NCBI GenBank assembly: GCA_016124945.1
Contig: WGMT01000004.1
Location: forward strand, 78,041 to 142,040
Origin: a bacterium
GTDB lineage: Bacteria; Chloroflexota; Anaerolineae; Caldilineales; Caldilineaceae
Length of the DNA: 64,000 nt
Direction: 5' to 3'
Part shown: piece after piece, positions 1 to 9,642 of the stretch
How the letters are laid out: the number at the start of each line of letters is the position of its first letter
Position numbering within the stretch: the stretch's first letter is position 1
Translations under genes and position numbers: made by a program
Notes under the pieces: model-generated
What the model was told of the DNA's origin: nothing
The model's input: only the letters and a program-made list of their open reading frames with translations
Databases searched by the model: none

Positions 1-201
1 GAACTCGCCGAAGTGGCTGAGATCTTTGCGGATTTGTGCTGAACTAATCCCAAGATGCTCACCCAATTCCTGGCTCGAAGTGACTTCGCGCCCTTCGCTT
101 GCCAATAGGTTGAGCGTCCGCAAGTAGACTGGCAATCGGCCGATAACGATATCGGGGATCTCACTTTTAATGCGCTTTACGGGTGCTTTGGTCGATCTCA
201 T
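1..201 (-). CDS. rex: Redox-sensing transcriptional repressor Rex, N-terminal fragment
   Basis: The reading frame starts at ATG 201 and runs off the left edge, giving 67 residues. They form the winged-helix DNA-binding domain of Rex: the [14 protein letters not shown] start, the recognition helix region and the near-invariant [13 protein letters not shown]. Rex senses the NADH/NAD+ ratio through a C-terminal Rossmann domain, which lies outside the window, and represses fermentation and respiration genes when NADH is low. The family assignment is strong. The missing C-terminus means cofactor binding cannot be checked. Confidence 0.93.
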   Translation of the reverse strand, partial: MRSTKAPVKRIKSEIPDIVIGRLPVYLRTLNLLASEGREVTSSQELGEHLGISSAQIRKDLSHFGEF

Positions 202-259
202 GAGCTAGGTAATCTACGTTGGGTGAACAGTAAAAATCATAGGCAGCACGGAATAATTG

Positions 260-289
260 ATTTTAAGCAATCAGAGAATTTTATCACAA
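260..289 (-). promoter_or_regulatory. Putative rex promoter with a Rex-operator-like half site
   Basis: On the minus strand, TTGTGA (289-284) and TAAAAT (265-260) are separated by 18 bp, placed about 55 bp upstream of the rex start codon. TTGTGA followed by an AT-rich run resembles one half of the known Rex operator (TTGTGA-N6-TCACAA), but the second half is not present. Autoregulation is an inference. Confidence 0.35.
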
Positions 290-338
290 TCTACTTAAGG
301 ATGACAACTAAATAAATGACCCTGACGAATGCGTCGGC

Positions 339-436
339 GATAGAACGCGGATGGCGCGGATTAGGCGGATTTTAACGGATCTTCAGCTATGTTGCTGGAA
401 ATCCGCGGCGATCGGCGCCATCTGCGTTCTATTCTG
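339..436. repeat. Imperfect inverted repeat, ATAGAACGCGGAT family
   Basis: The left arm begins ATAGAACGCGGATGGCGC and the right arm ends with its near-exact complement (GCGCCATCTGCGTTCTAT). GCGGATT words lie between them. The same terminal motif and internal words occur at 11766-11859, so this is a dispersed family. It lies between rex and the 3' end of the SDR gene. Confidence 0.75.
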
Positions 437-450
437 CCAATTGTATGTGG

Positions 451-1272
<822 letters not shown>

Positions 1273-1299
1273 GTTGTGTGCTTTCGTGTGTGTGGTTTT

Positions 1300-1347
1300 G
1301 ACGACGGACGACAGACGACGGACGACAGACGACCGTCGTCCTCCGTC
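1300..1347. repeat. Heptameric tandem repeat GACGAC(G/A) with short inverted tail
   Basis: Five 7-bp steps of GACGACG/GACGACA run from 1300, followed by a short complementary stretch (GTCGTCCTCCGTC) that can fold back. The tract fills the gap between the SDR start and the tagaturonate epimerase stop at 1346. The same word family recurs at 8393, 24855, 24983 and 58552. Confidence 0.85.
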
Positions 1348-2845
1348 ACGCTGCCAGTGGCGCTAGATGCTTACCAAAATGTGTCACCAAAACAGCCTCG
1401 TACGCCGCTTCGTGGTTGCGCAGGAAAGTTTTGAGACGGTCGCCGTAGTGATCGAGCACCGATCCGAAGGTGACGTGCAATACCTGCCGCGAATCCACCT
1501 GATTGAGGAGATCCACCAGTTCGGCGTCGCTGTAGCTGTTCGCAGGGTGGACTTTGCTCGCGTCGCAAGAAAGGTAGTAGCTTTTACGATCCTTCTCGAA
1601 GTGGTCGCGGGAGAAGTCGAGGATCTCGCGGAAGAAGGCGACGTCCTCGGCGGCAATGACGCGTAGCGCTTCCAGGTAGCTCGTCCCCGCTGTCTTCACG
1701 TGAACACGTCCTTGCGCAGCGTGGGCCACAATCGGGTAGATGCTAAACTTGTCCGACCCGGTGTGGACGCTGATCTTGTAGTCGCCGAAGTGCTTCATAA
1801 TGGCAATGTCCCAGGCCAGCGCGGCCGAGAACTCGTCGAGGTCGCCGATGTAGTCGATGCCCTTTTCGAACTTGCCCACAAAGCGGGGCGCCAGGCTCAC
1901 CACCGGAATGTTCAGCCGGTGCAATTCGGCTGCAATGTAGTAATGTTCGTGGGGAGAGGTAGGGGTGTCGGTTTCGTCGACCGAGAATTCCAACTCAAAG
2001 GGACGCCCGCCCATCTGCGCTGTGAGGGCAGAAGCAACGGTACGGGCGTGGGCGATGGCCCGTCCATACTTGGCGGCGGCGCGCAACATCTTTTCCTGGC
2101 TGAAGACCAGAGACTTGTCGCCCAGGTTCACCGTCTGCCCGGCATAGAGATCGGCCAGTTCGGTGGCGGTGATAGACAGTTGATCCAACGGCAGCGCAGC
2201 AACTTTCTTGCGCAGCGTAACCACATCGTCACTTTCGGCGTCGTTGTCCACATGATCGCTGGGATCAATGGTGTAAAAGGTGTAGCCGGCGGCCACAAAA
2301 TCGGGCAGGCTCTCCACCACCTTCACGTGGTCGGCATCTGCACCCCAGGGAAGTCGCCAGCCCTCCTGAAAGACGCCCCAGGTGGCATCGTCCATCACCT
2401 GTTGCGGTGTGCGACCAATGCGTGTGTTCTCGCGTACCGACTGCTGTGTGAAGATGGGCGCTACACCGGCTCCCCGCGCCGATTGGACGTGCCCCGACGT
2501 TGCCAATCCGATTCGGTCACCAAAGCCGAACGACGTCTGCGTCCCCAACGGCACAGGACGCAGCCACTCGAAGCGCGCCCGCAGCGCATTGATGTTGGCA
2601 GGCGTGCGTGGGCAGCGGAGCAGCGTCCATGTGCCCTCATCTTCAACCTGGGTGGATTCGCCTTCAAATTCAGTGGGCGCGCCGACACCTTCCGGCACGA
2701 AGATGGCCAGATAACGTTCTGCGTCTACGTTGACCATGGCGTAGACAACGTCTTGATCTTGGGCGATAGAGTGAGGGTAGAGTCGCGCGCCAATTGCCTG
2801 CGCCAGCCGATCTACCAATTCAGGGGAAACAAGAGTCTGCGTCAT
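1346..2845 (-). CDS. uxaE: Tagaturonate epimerase (UxaE-type)
   Basis: About 499 residues. UxaE converts D-tagaturonate to D-fructuronate, joining galacturonate breakdown to the mannonate branch. The match rests on family-like blocks GFGDRIGLAT, a PIFTQQSVRENTR stretch, VMDDATWGVFQEGWR, GADADHVK and YTIDPSDHVDN. The start was chosen at ATG 2845 because AAAGGAG lies about 7 bp upstream; an in-frame start at 2875 has no such signal. The gene is followed by the SDR gene on the same strand. No galacturonate isomerase or mannonate dehydratase is in the window, so the pathway is incomplete here. Confidence 0.85.
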   Translation of the reverse strand: MTQTLVSPELVDRLAQAIGARLYPHSIAQDQDVVYAMVNVDAERYLAIFVPEGVGAPTEFEGESTQVEDEGTWTLLRCPRTPANINALRARFEWLRPVPLGTQTSFGFGDRIGLATSGHVQSARGAGVAPIFTQQSVRENTRIGRTPQQVMDDATWGVFQEGWRLPWGADADHVKVVESLPDFVAAGYTFYTIDPSDHVDNDAESDDVVTLRKKVAALPLDQLSITATELADLYAGQTVNLGDKSLVFSQEKMLRAAAKYGRAIAHARTVASALTAQMGGRPFELEFSVDETDTPTSPHEHYYIAAELHRLNIPVVSLAPRFVGKFEKGIDYIGDLDEFSAALAWDIAIMKHFGDYKISVHTGSDKFSIYPIVAHAAQGRVHVKTAGTSYLEALRVIAAEDVAFFREILDFSRDHFEKDRKSYYLSCDASKVHPANSYSDAELVDLLNQVDSRQVLHVTFGSVLDHYGDRLKTFLRNHEAAYEAVLVTHFGKHLAPLAA

Positions 2846-2920
2846 GCGATACGCTCCTTTGCAGAGACAAAGCAATTGTAAGTTCTCTTGCAGTTTAGCA
2901 CAGCCGCAGAATCAGCGGAA

Positions 2921-3106
2921 AGTGAAAGGGTGACAAGGTGAGGGGGTGACAAGGTGAGGGGGTGACAAGGTGAACGCTTCTTCGACCGCCTGAGCGCGGC
3001 AGGGTGATGATGGGATGATGGGATGAGCACATTTCCCATCATCTCATCATCGTGTGATCACGAAATCTCACCAATGAAGCGATCACCTTGTCACCCCCTC
3101 ACCCTA
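2921..3106. repeat. Nested inverted octamer repeats
   Basis: This fills the 370-bp gap between the divergent epimerase and mutarotase genes. Octamers GGTGACAA and GGTGAGGG alternate from 2921 to 2976. Their complement (TCACCTTGTCACCCCCTCACC) is at 3083-3103. Inside lies a second pair, GATGATGG words at about 3006-3026 opposed by CCCATCATCTCATCATC at about 3034-3051. The whole could form a long cruciform with an inner hairpin. Confidence 0.85.
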
Positions 3107-3216
3107 TCTTCCTCTTTCACACACCTTGCGCTAAAATAAGTGACGGTGGAACCCTCTCCGCCTTCCCCACAGACGGATTTCTCGGCACCCCAATCCCACT
3201 GCCCAAGGAGCTGCGG

Positions 3217-3540
3217 ATGAAACGATATGGCATGGTTATTCAGGTGAAACCGGAGATGTTGGACGCCTACAAACACCTGCACGCCAACACCTGGCCCCAG
3301 GTTTTGCAGAAAATTACCGACTGTAACATCCGAAACTACTCGATTTTTCTGCGCGACGGCTACCTTTTTAGCTATTTTGAATATGTGGGCGACGACTACG
3401 CCGCCGACATGGCCGCCATGGCGGCGGATCCGGTGACACAGGCGTGGTGGAAGTTAACCGATCCGTGCCAACAACCCATCGAAAGCGCTGCCGAAGGTGA
3501 ATGGTGGGCCAAAATGGAGGAGGTCTTCCACCATGACTGA
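3217..3540 (+). CDS. rhaM: L-rhamnose mutarotase
   Basis: A 107-residue protein of the L-rhamnose mutarotase family (YiiL/RhaM), which interconverts anomers of L-rhamnose and related 6-deoxy sugars. It starts MKRYGMVIQVKPEML. His22 in HANTWP, the IFLRDGYLFSYFEY core and the WW region match the usual layout and length. ATG 3217 is preceded by AAGGAG at 3205-3210; a longer frame from 3088 lacks a signal. It overlaps the next gene by 8 bp, which suggests translational coupling. Confidence 0.9.
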   Translation: MKRYGMVIQVKPEMLDAYKHLHANTWPQVLQKITDCNIRNYSIFLRDGYLFSYFEYVGDDYAADMAAMAADPVTQAWWKLTDPCQQPIESAAEGEWWAKMEEVFHHD

Positions 3541-4393
3541 GACAACCGGCTACATCGACACCCATGTCCACTACTGGGACGCAGCAGTGTTGCGCTATCC
3601 CTGGCTGGAGAGTGTGCCCGCCATCAACCGTCCTTTCTTGCCCCACAATTTAGAGGACGCCTCCGCCGACCTGGGCTTGGAACAGATTGTCTTCGTGCAG
3701 GCCGATTGCGCGCCGGAACAGGCCATTGAAGAGGCGGCCTGGGTGACACAACTGGCGCAAACTGTTGAACCGCGCATTTCCGGTATCGTTGCCGCGGCTA
3801 GTTTGGAGCAAGGTGAAGCGGTGCGTCCTCAACTGGAACGGTTGAAGCAATACCCGCTGGTCAAGGGGATCCGCCGCCTGATCCAGGGGGAAGGACTGGG
3901 TTTCGCCACTCAACCCGATTTCGTGCGCGGCGTGCAAATTGTGACCGAGTTCGGCTTTAGTTTCGACATCTGTATCTTCCACCCCCAAGCTGCCGACGCC
4001 GTGACGCTGGTGGCGCAGTGCCCCGACGTTTCGTTTGTCCTCGATCACATCGGCAAACCCGACATTCGCAACGGCGTCCTGGAACCGTGGGCCACCTATA
4101 TCCGCGAACTGGCGGCCTTCCCCAATGTCTACTGCAAGCTGTCGGGCATGGTCACTGAAGCGGACCCCGATGCGTGGACAGCCGCCGATCTGCGTCCCTA
4201 TGCTGCTCACATTTTCGACGTCTTCGGCGTGGATCGCGTCATGTTTGGCGGCGACTGGCCCGTGGCGACGCTGGCTGCGTCCTATCGACACTGGTTCGAG
4301 ACGGCGTCGGCTTTTATCGCCGAGCTTGCGCCCGGCGAACAGCAGAAGGTTCTGCGTGAAAACGCAATTCGTTTTTACAGACTTGGCGATTAA
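3533..4393 (+). CDS. Amidohydrolase-family sugar lactonase
   Basis: A 286-residue TIM-barrel hydrolase of the amidohydrolase 2 family. HxH (HVH) lies near residues 11-13, with VLDHIGKPDI and MFGGDWPV at the later barrel strands. Relatives next to rhaM-like genes are often L-fuconolactonases or L-rhamnonolactonases, opening sugar-acid lactones; that role is inferred. The start at 3533 has GGAGGAGG upstream inside rhaM. The last codons (Gly-Asp-stop) lie inside the palindrome at 4385-4452. Confidence 0.82.
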   Translation: MTETTGYIDTHVHYWDAAVLRYPWLESVPAINRPFLPHNLEDASADLGLEQIVFVQADCAPEQAIEEAAWVTQLAQTVEPRISGIVAAASLEQGEAVRPQLERLKQYPLVKGIRRLIQGEGLGFATQPDFVRGVQIVTEFGFSFDICIFHPQAADAVTLVAQCPDVSFVLDHIGKPDIRNGVLEPWATYIRELAAFPNVYCKLSGMVTEADPDAWTAADLRPYAAHIFDVFGVDRVMFGGDWPVATLAASYRHWFETASAFIAELAPGEQQKVLRENAIRFYRLGD

Positions 4394-4452
4394 GCGATTC
4401 GGGGATTTCAGATCGTGTACACGATCTGAAATCCCCGAATCGCTTAATCGCC
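4385..4452. repeat. Perfect 68-bp palindrome covering a stop codon
   Basis: Two 34-bp perfect arms are centred on AGATCGTGTACACGATCT. The outer arms consist of GATTAAG/CGATTCGGGGATT words. The left arm contains the stop codon of the upstream hydrolase (4391-4393), and the right arm ends about 35 bp before xylA. It could act as a transcription end or attenuator, but there is no T-run. Confidence 0.92.
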
Positions 4453-4488
4453 TAATTCCTCAATCTCTTCCCCACCAAGGAGCTTTTC

Positions 4489-5643
4489 ATGACCAACTTC
4501 ACCCCCTCCGCCGCGGACAAATTCTCGTTCGGCCTGTGGACCGTCGGCAACGTCGGCCGCGACCCGTTCGGTGAACCAGTGCGCGCCCCCATTTCGCCCG
4601 TGGAAATCGTCCACATGCTCGCCGAAGTCGGCGCCTGGGGCGTCAACTTCCATGACAATGATCTCGTCCCTATCGACGCCACGCCACAGCAACGGGACAA
4701 GATTGTGGCCGATTTCAAAAAGGCGCTGGATGAGACCGGCGTTGTCGTGCCCATGGCCACCACCAATCTCTTCACCGATCCAGCCTTCCGCGACGGTGCT
4801 TTCACCAGCAACGATCCCGATGTACGGGCCTACGCCTTGCAAAAGACGATGAACGCCATCGACCTGGGCGCGGAATTGGGCGCCGAAACCTACGTCTTCT
4901 GGGGCGGGCGCGAAGGGACGGAAACCGACGCCGCTAAGAACCCACTGGACGCGCTCAAGTGGTTCCGCGAGGCGCTCAATTTCCTCAGCGAGTATGTGAT
5001 GGATCATGGCTATGGCCTACGCTTCGCCCTGGAAGCCAAGCCCAACGAGCCGCGCGGGGACATCTTCCCCTCCACCACCGGCCACATGCTGGCCTTCATC
5101 GAAACCCTTGACCATCCTGAAATGGTGGGCGTCAACCCCGAGATGGCGCATGAGCACATGGCCGGCCTCAACTTTATGCATGCTGTGGCCCAGGCCTACG
5201 ACGCCGGCAAGCTCTTCCACATCGACCTCAACGACCAGAATTTCGCCCGCTACGATCAGGACTTCCGCTTTGGCTCGCACAACATTAAGCAGGCCTTCTT
5301 CCTGGTGAAATTCCTCGAAGACGTGGGCTACGACAACCCCCGCCACTTCGACGCCCACGCCTACCGCACCTCCGACTACGAGGACGTGAAAGCCTTCGCC
5401 CGTGGCTGTATGCGCAGCTACCTTGTCCTCAAAGAGAAGGCGCGCCAGTTCCGTGAAGACAAGGAGATCCAGGCGTTGCTGGCCGAAATCCACGGCGGCG
5501 AAAGCCAGGTGAGCAAGTACTCCGCCGAAGCAGCCGCCCAGCTCAAAGCCCGTCAATTCGATCGCGTCGAACTGGGCAATCGCGGCAAGCCCTACGAGCG
5601 GCTGGATCAGTTGGTGGTGGATCTGATTCTGGGTGTGCGTTAG
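4489..5643 (+). CDS. xylA: Xylose isomerase (short, Actinoplanes-type)
   Basis: 384 residues, typical of the short class of xylose isomerases. It converts D-xylose to D-xylulose in the cytoplasm using two divalent metals. The N-terminus [17 protein letters not shown], the catalytic pair His55/Asp58 in NFHDNDL, the metal-ligand block [12 protein letters not shown] and the later HIDLNDQ block are all present. AAGGAG precedes ATG 4489. Xylulokinase lies downstream on the same strand, separated by a Uma2-type gene, so the two probably work together. Confidence 0.96.
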   Translation: MTNFTPSAADKFSFGLWTVGNVGRDPFGEPVRAPISPVEIVHMLAEVGAWGVNFHDNDLVPIDATPQQRDKIVADFKKALDETGVVVPMATTNLFTDPAFRDGAFTSNDPDVRAYALQKTMNAIDLGAELGAETYVFWGGREGTETDAAKNPLDALKWFREALNFLSEYVMDHGYGLRFALEAKPNEPRGDIFPSTTGHMLAFIETLDHPEMVGVNPEMAHEHMAGLNFMHAVAQAYDAGKLFHIDLNDQNFARYDQDFRFGSHNIKQAFFLVKFLEDVGYDNPRHFDAHAYRTSDYEDVKAFARGCMRSYLVLKEKARQFREDKEIQALLAEIHGGESQVSKYSAEAAAQLKARQFDRVELGNRGKPYERLDQLVVDLILGVR

Positions 5644-5650
5644 CGAAGGA

Positions 5651-5728
5651 TTAAGAGATTGGGGGATTAAGATTTTAGATCGTAGACACGATCTAAAATC
5701 TTAATCCCCCAATCGCCTAATCTCTTAC
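5651..5728. repeat. Inverted repeat with AGATCGT core, after xylA
   Basis: The left arm (5651-5683) is GATTAAGAGATTGGGGG-type sequence ending TAGATCGT. AGAC forms the loop, and the right arm begins ACGATCTA and continues with the complement plus one extra octamer. The core matches those at 4385 and 21093 although the outer arms differ. It begins 8 bp after the xylA stop. Confidence 0.88.
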
Positions 5729-5853
5729 ACTCACTTCGTTTCCATCCTCACATACATTGTGTTGGGCCTTCGATTGACGCACTCCCCCCCCCGTGTTAGC
5801 ATCTCTTCCAGAGAGAAAGCAATGATCTTTTCTCCGGCTGAAAGGGTACATAC

Positions 5854-6777
5854 ATGAAAGACGACCCGCGCAAAGATCGCCTATCCGAAGCCCATTCCTC
5901 CTATCGAGTCGACAGTGCCGACAGGGAACAAACCGATCTGCCCAATGGTCACACCTTTGAAGAGCCAATCTCAGAAGCAGGCAAGTGGGTGTCGGAAGAG
6001 GACTATTGGGAACATTATTTTCATCATCCAGACTTCAACTATGAATGGAATGACGGCATTCTGGAGGAGAAGCCTGTGTCCGATGTCGCCACCATTTCCA
6101 TCTACCAGTGGTTTGCGATTCTGCTTTACTCCTACCTGGAGGCAAATCCAATCGCCAAGTCTGTGATGTTGGAGTTTGCCGTGCGTTTATCACTTCCGTA
6201 CAAAACGGCGATCCGCAAGCCAGATCTAGCCGTTGTCCTCAACGATAACCTGCGGCCTCTGGTTGATCAGGATCGGAGCTATCAAGGTGTCTATGATCTA
6301 GCTGTCGAGGCGTTAAGCGATTCCTTGCGCAGCGAGAAAGAGCGAGATCTGGTGGTCAAGTATGCCGAGTACGAAGAGATGGGTATTCGAGAATACTATA
6401 TCCTGCACACAGATGAACGGAACCTAAGATTCTATCGCCTCAACGACAATGGCCGCTATGAGCCGATTCCACCCTCACCGGACGGCGTGATCCGCTCTCA
6501 AGTGCTGCCAGGATTTCAGTTTCGCATTGCCGATCTGCTGAGACGGCCCACGTTGTTTGAATTGGCAAACGATCCGTTGTATCAAGACTTCGTTTTTTAT
6601 CAGTATCAGGTTGCCAAACAATATTTCGAAGCCGAGCAGCAGCGTTTAGAACTGCGTGCAGAACAGGAACAACAGCGTGCAGAACAAGAACAGCAACGCG
6701 CCGAGGAAGAACGCAAGCGTGCAGAACGTCTAGCCGCACGTTTACGCGAACTCGGAATCTCAGAAGACGATCTGTAA
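5854..6777 (+). CDS. Uma2-family (PD-(D/E)XK-like) protein with C-terminal coiled coil
   Basis: 307 residues. The core carries the Uma2/DUF820 signature: PDLAVVL, then VEALSDSLRSEKERDLVVKY and a GIREYYIL strand, a restriction-endonuclease-like fold widespread in Chloroflexi and cyanobacteria. From about residue 255 the chain is a charged Glu/Gln/Arg coiled coil built on EQQRA/AEQE repeats. Cellular role is unknown for the family. It is inserted between xylA and xylB, probably as an unrelated passenger. AAAGGG precedes the start. Confidence 0.85.
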   Translation: MKDDPRKDRLSEAHSSYRVDSADREQTDLPNGHTFEEPISEAGKWVSEEDYWEHYFHHPDFNYEWNDGILEEKPVSDVATISIYQWFAILLYSYLEANPIAKSVMLEFAVRLSLPYKTAIRKPDLAVVLNDNLRPLVDQDRSYQGVYDLAVEALSDSLRSEKERDLVVKYAEYEEMGIREYYILHTDERNLRFYRLNDNGRYEPIPPSPDGVIRSQVLPGFQFRIADLLRRPTLFELANDPLYQDFVFYQYQVAKQYFEAEQQRLELRAEQEQQRAEQEQQRAEEERKRAERLAARLRELGISEDDL

Positions 6778-6804
6778 TCATCCATCTTCTATGCTGGAGG
6801 CGCT

Positions 6805-8295
6805 ATGCCATACGTGATTGGGATCGATTCGTCCACCACAGCCACCAAAGCCTTGCTCATTGACGAAACCGGCGCGATTGTGGCGGTGGCGGCAACGGAA
6901 TACGAATACGCCACGCCCCATCCACTGTGGAGTGAACAGGACCCCGACCTGTGGTGGCACGGCACGGTGCAGAGCATCCGCAGCGTGCTGGCGGCATCGG
7001 GCATCGACCCGGCGGACGTTGTCGGCGTCGGCCTGACAGGGCAGATGCACGGCCTTGTGTTGCTCGACGAAGCAGGCCAGGTGCTGCGTCCGTCGATTTT
7101 GTGGAACGACCAACGCACAGCCGCCCAGTGCGATGAGATCCGCGCCCGCCTGGGCAAAGACCGTCTTATCGCCGTCACAGGCAATGATGCGCTGACCGGT
7201 TTCACCGCGCCCAAGATCTTGTGGGTGGCGCAAAACGAGCCGGAGATCTACGCGCGGGCGCGTCACATCCTCCTGCCCAAAGACTATGTGCGCTTCCAAC
7301 TCACCGGCGACTACGCCACCGACAAGGCAGGCGCCGCGGGGACGATCCTCTTTGATCTGGCCGAGCGCGATTGGTCGCCCGCGGTGCTGGACGCGTTGGA
7401 TATTCCCGCTGACTGGCTGCCCCCCACCCACGAAGGACCGGCCATCACAGGCCACATCAACGCCGCCGCGGCAGAGGCCACCGGTCTCCGCGCGGGGACG
7501 CCGGTGATGGCGGGCGGCGGCGACCAGGCGGCAGGCGCTGTGGGCACAGGTGCGGTCAGCGAAGGTGTTGTCTCGCTGGCGTTGGGCACGTCGGGTGTCG
7601 TCTTCGCCACTACCGACAAACCCTTTATTGAGCCGGAGGGGCGCTTGCACGCCTTCTGCCATTCCGTCCCCCAAAAGTGGCATTTGATGGGCGTGATGCT
7701 CTCTGCCGCGGGCAGCTTGCGCTGGTATCGAGATACGTTGGCACCTGGCACGAGCTACGACGATCTCCTGGCTCCTGCTGTAGACATCACCGCGGGCAGC
7801 GAAGGACTGCTCTTCCTCCCCTACCTCACCGGCGAGCGGACGCCTCACCCTGATCCCCTGGCGCGGGGCGCGTTTGTGGGGTTGACCGTGCGCCATACCA
7901 AAGCACACATGACCCGCGCCGTCCTCGAAGGCGTGGCTTTTGGGCTGCGCGACAGCTTCGAATTGATGCGCAACGCCGGCCTCGGGCAGATCGAACAGGT
8001 CCGCGTAGCAGGTGGCGGCGCACGCAGCCCGATCTGGCGGCAGATCCTGGCCGACGTCTTCAACACGGAGCTGGTCACCGTCAACACCAGCGAAGGTGCA
8101 GCCTATGGCGCCGCCCTCCTCGCCGCCGTCGGCGCGGGCATCTGGCCCGACGTGGAAAGCGCCTGCGCCGCCACCATCCAGATCACCGGTAGCACCCGTC
8201 CTCAACCCGAGCAAGTCGCCATCTACGAAGCAGCATATCAACGGTACGGGGCGTTGTACCCGGCATTGAAGGCAATCTTCCACCAGCCAGAGTAG
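6805..8295 (+). CDS. xylB: Xylulokinase
   Basis: 496 residues of the FGGY carbohydrate-kinase family. It phosphorylates D-xylulose with ATP to give xylulose 5-phosphate for the pentose phosphate pathway. The N-terminal IGIDSSTTATKALL loop, GLTGQMHGLVLLD, the LWNDQRT block, and the C-terminal VAGGGARSPIWRQILADV segment are characteristic of XylB. CTGGAGG precedes ATG 6805. A 501-residue frame on the opposite strand is only its shadow. Confidence 0.95.
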   Translation: MPYVIGIDSSTTATKALLIDETGAIVAVAATEYEYATPHPLWSEQDPDLWWHGTVQSIRSVLAASGIDPADVVGVGLTGQMHGLVLLDEAGQVLRPSILWNDQRTAAQCDEIRARLGKDRLIAVTGNDALTGFTAPKILWVAQNEPEIYARARHILLPKDYVRFQLTGDYATDKAGAAGTILFDLAERDWSPAVLDALDIPADWLPPTHEGPAITGHINAAAAEATGLRAGTPVMAGGGDQAAGAVGTGAVSEGVVSLALGTSGVVFATTDKPFIEPEGRLHAFCHSVPQKWHLMGVMLSAAGSLRWYRDTLAPGTSYDDLLAPAVDITAGSEGLLFLPYLTGERTPHPDPLARGAFVGLTVRHTKAHMTRAVLEGVAFGLRDSFELMRNAGLGQIEQVRVAGGGARSPIWRQILADVFNTELVTVNTSEGAAYGAALLAAVGAGIWPDVESACAATIQITGSTRPQPEQVAIYEAAYQRYGALYPALKAIFHQPE

Positions 8296-8392
8296 ACGGA
8301 CCGACGATCGGTAACAATACAGCTTGCGTCATCCAAGACGTTGCGTAAGCGTCAAGTTTCATCTGTTGTGACAAGCGACTTGACGTTTGTCC

Positions 8393-8434
8393 GTCGTCGG
8401 TCGTCGGTCGTCCGTCGTCCGTCGTCCGTCGTCC
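8393..8434. repeat. Six perfect heptamers GTCGTC(G/C)
   Basis: Six consecutive 7-bp units, GTCGTCG twice then GTCGTCC four times, occupy 8393-8434. They end 22 bp before the transporter start codon. It is the same word family, in reverse orientation, as 1300-1347. Confidence 0.93.
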
Positions 8435-8455
8435 ATTTCCCCCAGGGAGTTTCTT

Positions 8456-9640
8456 TTGCGCGATTCGACCATCCTCTATTCAATTTACATTCCCACGTTT
8501 TTGTTGGCTTTTTGCCGTGGACTGTTGGTGCCGGTGTTGCCGCTTTATGCGGCTTCGTTCGATGTTTCGTATGCGCTGGTCGGGTTGGTGCTTGCCAGTG
8601 AGGGGTTTGGCACACTGGTGGGCGACCTGCCCGCGGGGATCTTGATCGGGCGGCTAGGACGCAAACGCTCGATGCTCATCGGCATCACAGCGATGGTGGT
8701 TTCGACGCTGGCCTTCAGTTGGGCGCAGAGCGCATGGGAACTGCTCTTCTACGGCTTCTGTGTGGGGTTGGGGCACGCCATGTGGAACATCGCCCGCCAT
8801 GCCTACCTGGCCGACGCAGCGCCCTCTGCCGGTCGCGGCAGGGCGATTGCCATCTTCGGTGGCATCAACCGCATCGGCACCTTTGCCGGTCCGTTGTTGG
8901 GTGGTGCAATTGGGGCGGCATTTGGGCTGCGTGTGCCGTTTGTGGTTTTTGCGGTGGTGGGGTTGGTGGCGCTGATCTTCCCACTGCGTTTCGTGGAACG
9001 ACGTGGTTACGTGCCGCCTGAGCGAGGGACGCTGCGCGAACACTTCGCCCACACAGGTTCAATGATCCGCGAGCACTTTCGTTCGCTTGTCACCGCCGGT
9101 TCAGGACAACTCTTTGCGCAGATGATCCGCTCGGGGCGCAACATTGTGATTCCGCTCTACGCCGCCGATGTACTGGGGTTAAGCGTGGATCAGGTGGGCT
9201 TCGTCATCGGCGTCTCCGCCGCTGTGGACATGAGTCTCTTCTTCGTGGCCGGCTACGTCATGGACCGCTTCGGGCGCAAGTACGCCTATGTGCCGTCCTT
9301 CGCGATTCAGGCAATCGGCATGGCGCTGATCCCCTTTACTGCGAGTTTCGGCACGCTACTGCTGGCGACGTCGGTGATTGGCCTGGGCAACGGCCTCGGC
9401 TCAGGCACAATGATGACATTGGGCGCAGACCTCGCACCCGCGGACTCGCGTGGCGAATTCCTCGGCGTATGGCGGCTTATCGGTGATGGCGGCAGTGCAG
9501 GTGGACCGGTGGTGGTGGGCGCAGTGGCGGACGTGCTGGGGCTTTCGCTGGCAACGTTTACGATTGCCGGTGTGGGGCTGTTGGCCGCAGCCATGCTGGG
9601 GACATTGGTCCCCGAGACGTTGCGTCGAAAACAGGTGTAG
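8456..9640 (+). CDS. MFS transporter
   Basis: 394 residues with about 12 hydrophobic segments. The loop-2/3 motif GILIGRLGRKRSM and a second copy in the C-terminal half (GYVMDRFGRKYAYV) are typical of the major facilitator superfamily. The start was chosen at TTG 8456 because AGGGAG (8444-8449) lies 6 bp upstream; further upstream the frame reads through heptamer repeats. It follows xylB, so sugar or sugar-acid transport is plausible but not shown by sequence. Confidence 0.88.
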   Translation: MRDSTILYSIYIPTFLLAFCRGLLVPVLPLYAASFDVSYALVGLVLASEGFGTLVGDLPAGILIGRLGRKRSMLIGITAMVVSTLAFSWAQSAWELLFYGFCVGLGHAMWNIARHAYLADAAPSAGRGRAIAIFGGINRIGTFAGPLLGGAIGAAFGLRVPFVVFAVVGLVALIFPLRFVERRGYVPPERGTLREHFAHTGSMIREHFRSLVTAGSGQLFAQMIRSGRNIVIPLYAADVLGLSVDQVGFVIGVSAAVDMSLFFVAGYVMDRFGRKYAYVPSFAIQAIGMALIPFTASFGTLLLATSVIGLGNGLGSGTMMTLGADLAPADSRGEFLGVWRLIGDGGSAGGPVVVGAVADVLGLSLATFTIAGVGLLAAAMLGTLVPETLRRKQV

Positions 9641-9642
9641 CT

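Noticed and set aside
5854..6777. Uma2 proteins as restriction-modification enzymes
   Set aside because: No methyltransferase or specificity subunit is near either copy; the family fold alone does not show restriction activity.
6778..8283. 501-residue minus-strand frame opposite xylB
   Set aside because: Shadow frame; xylB on the plus strand is certain.
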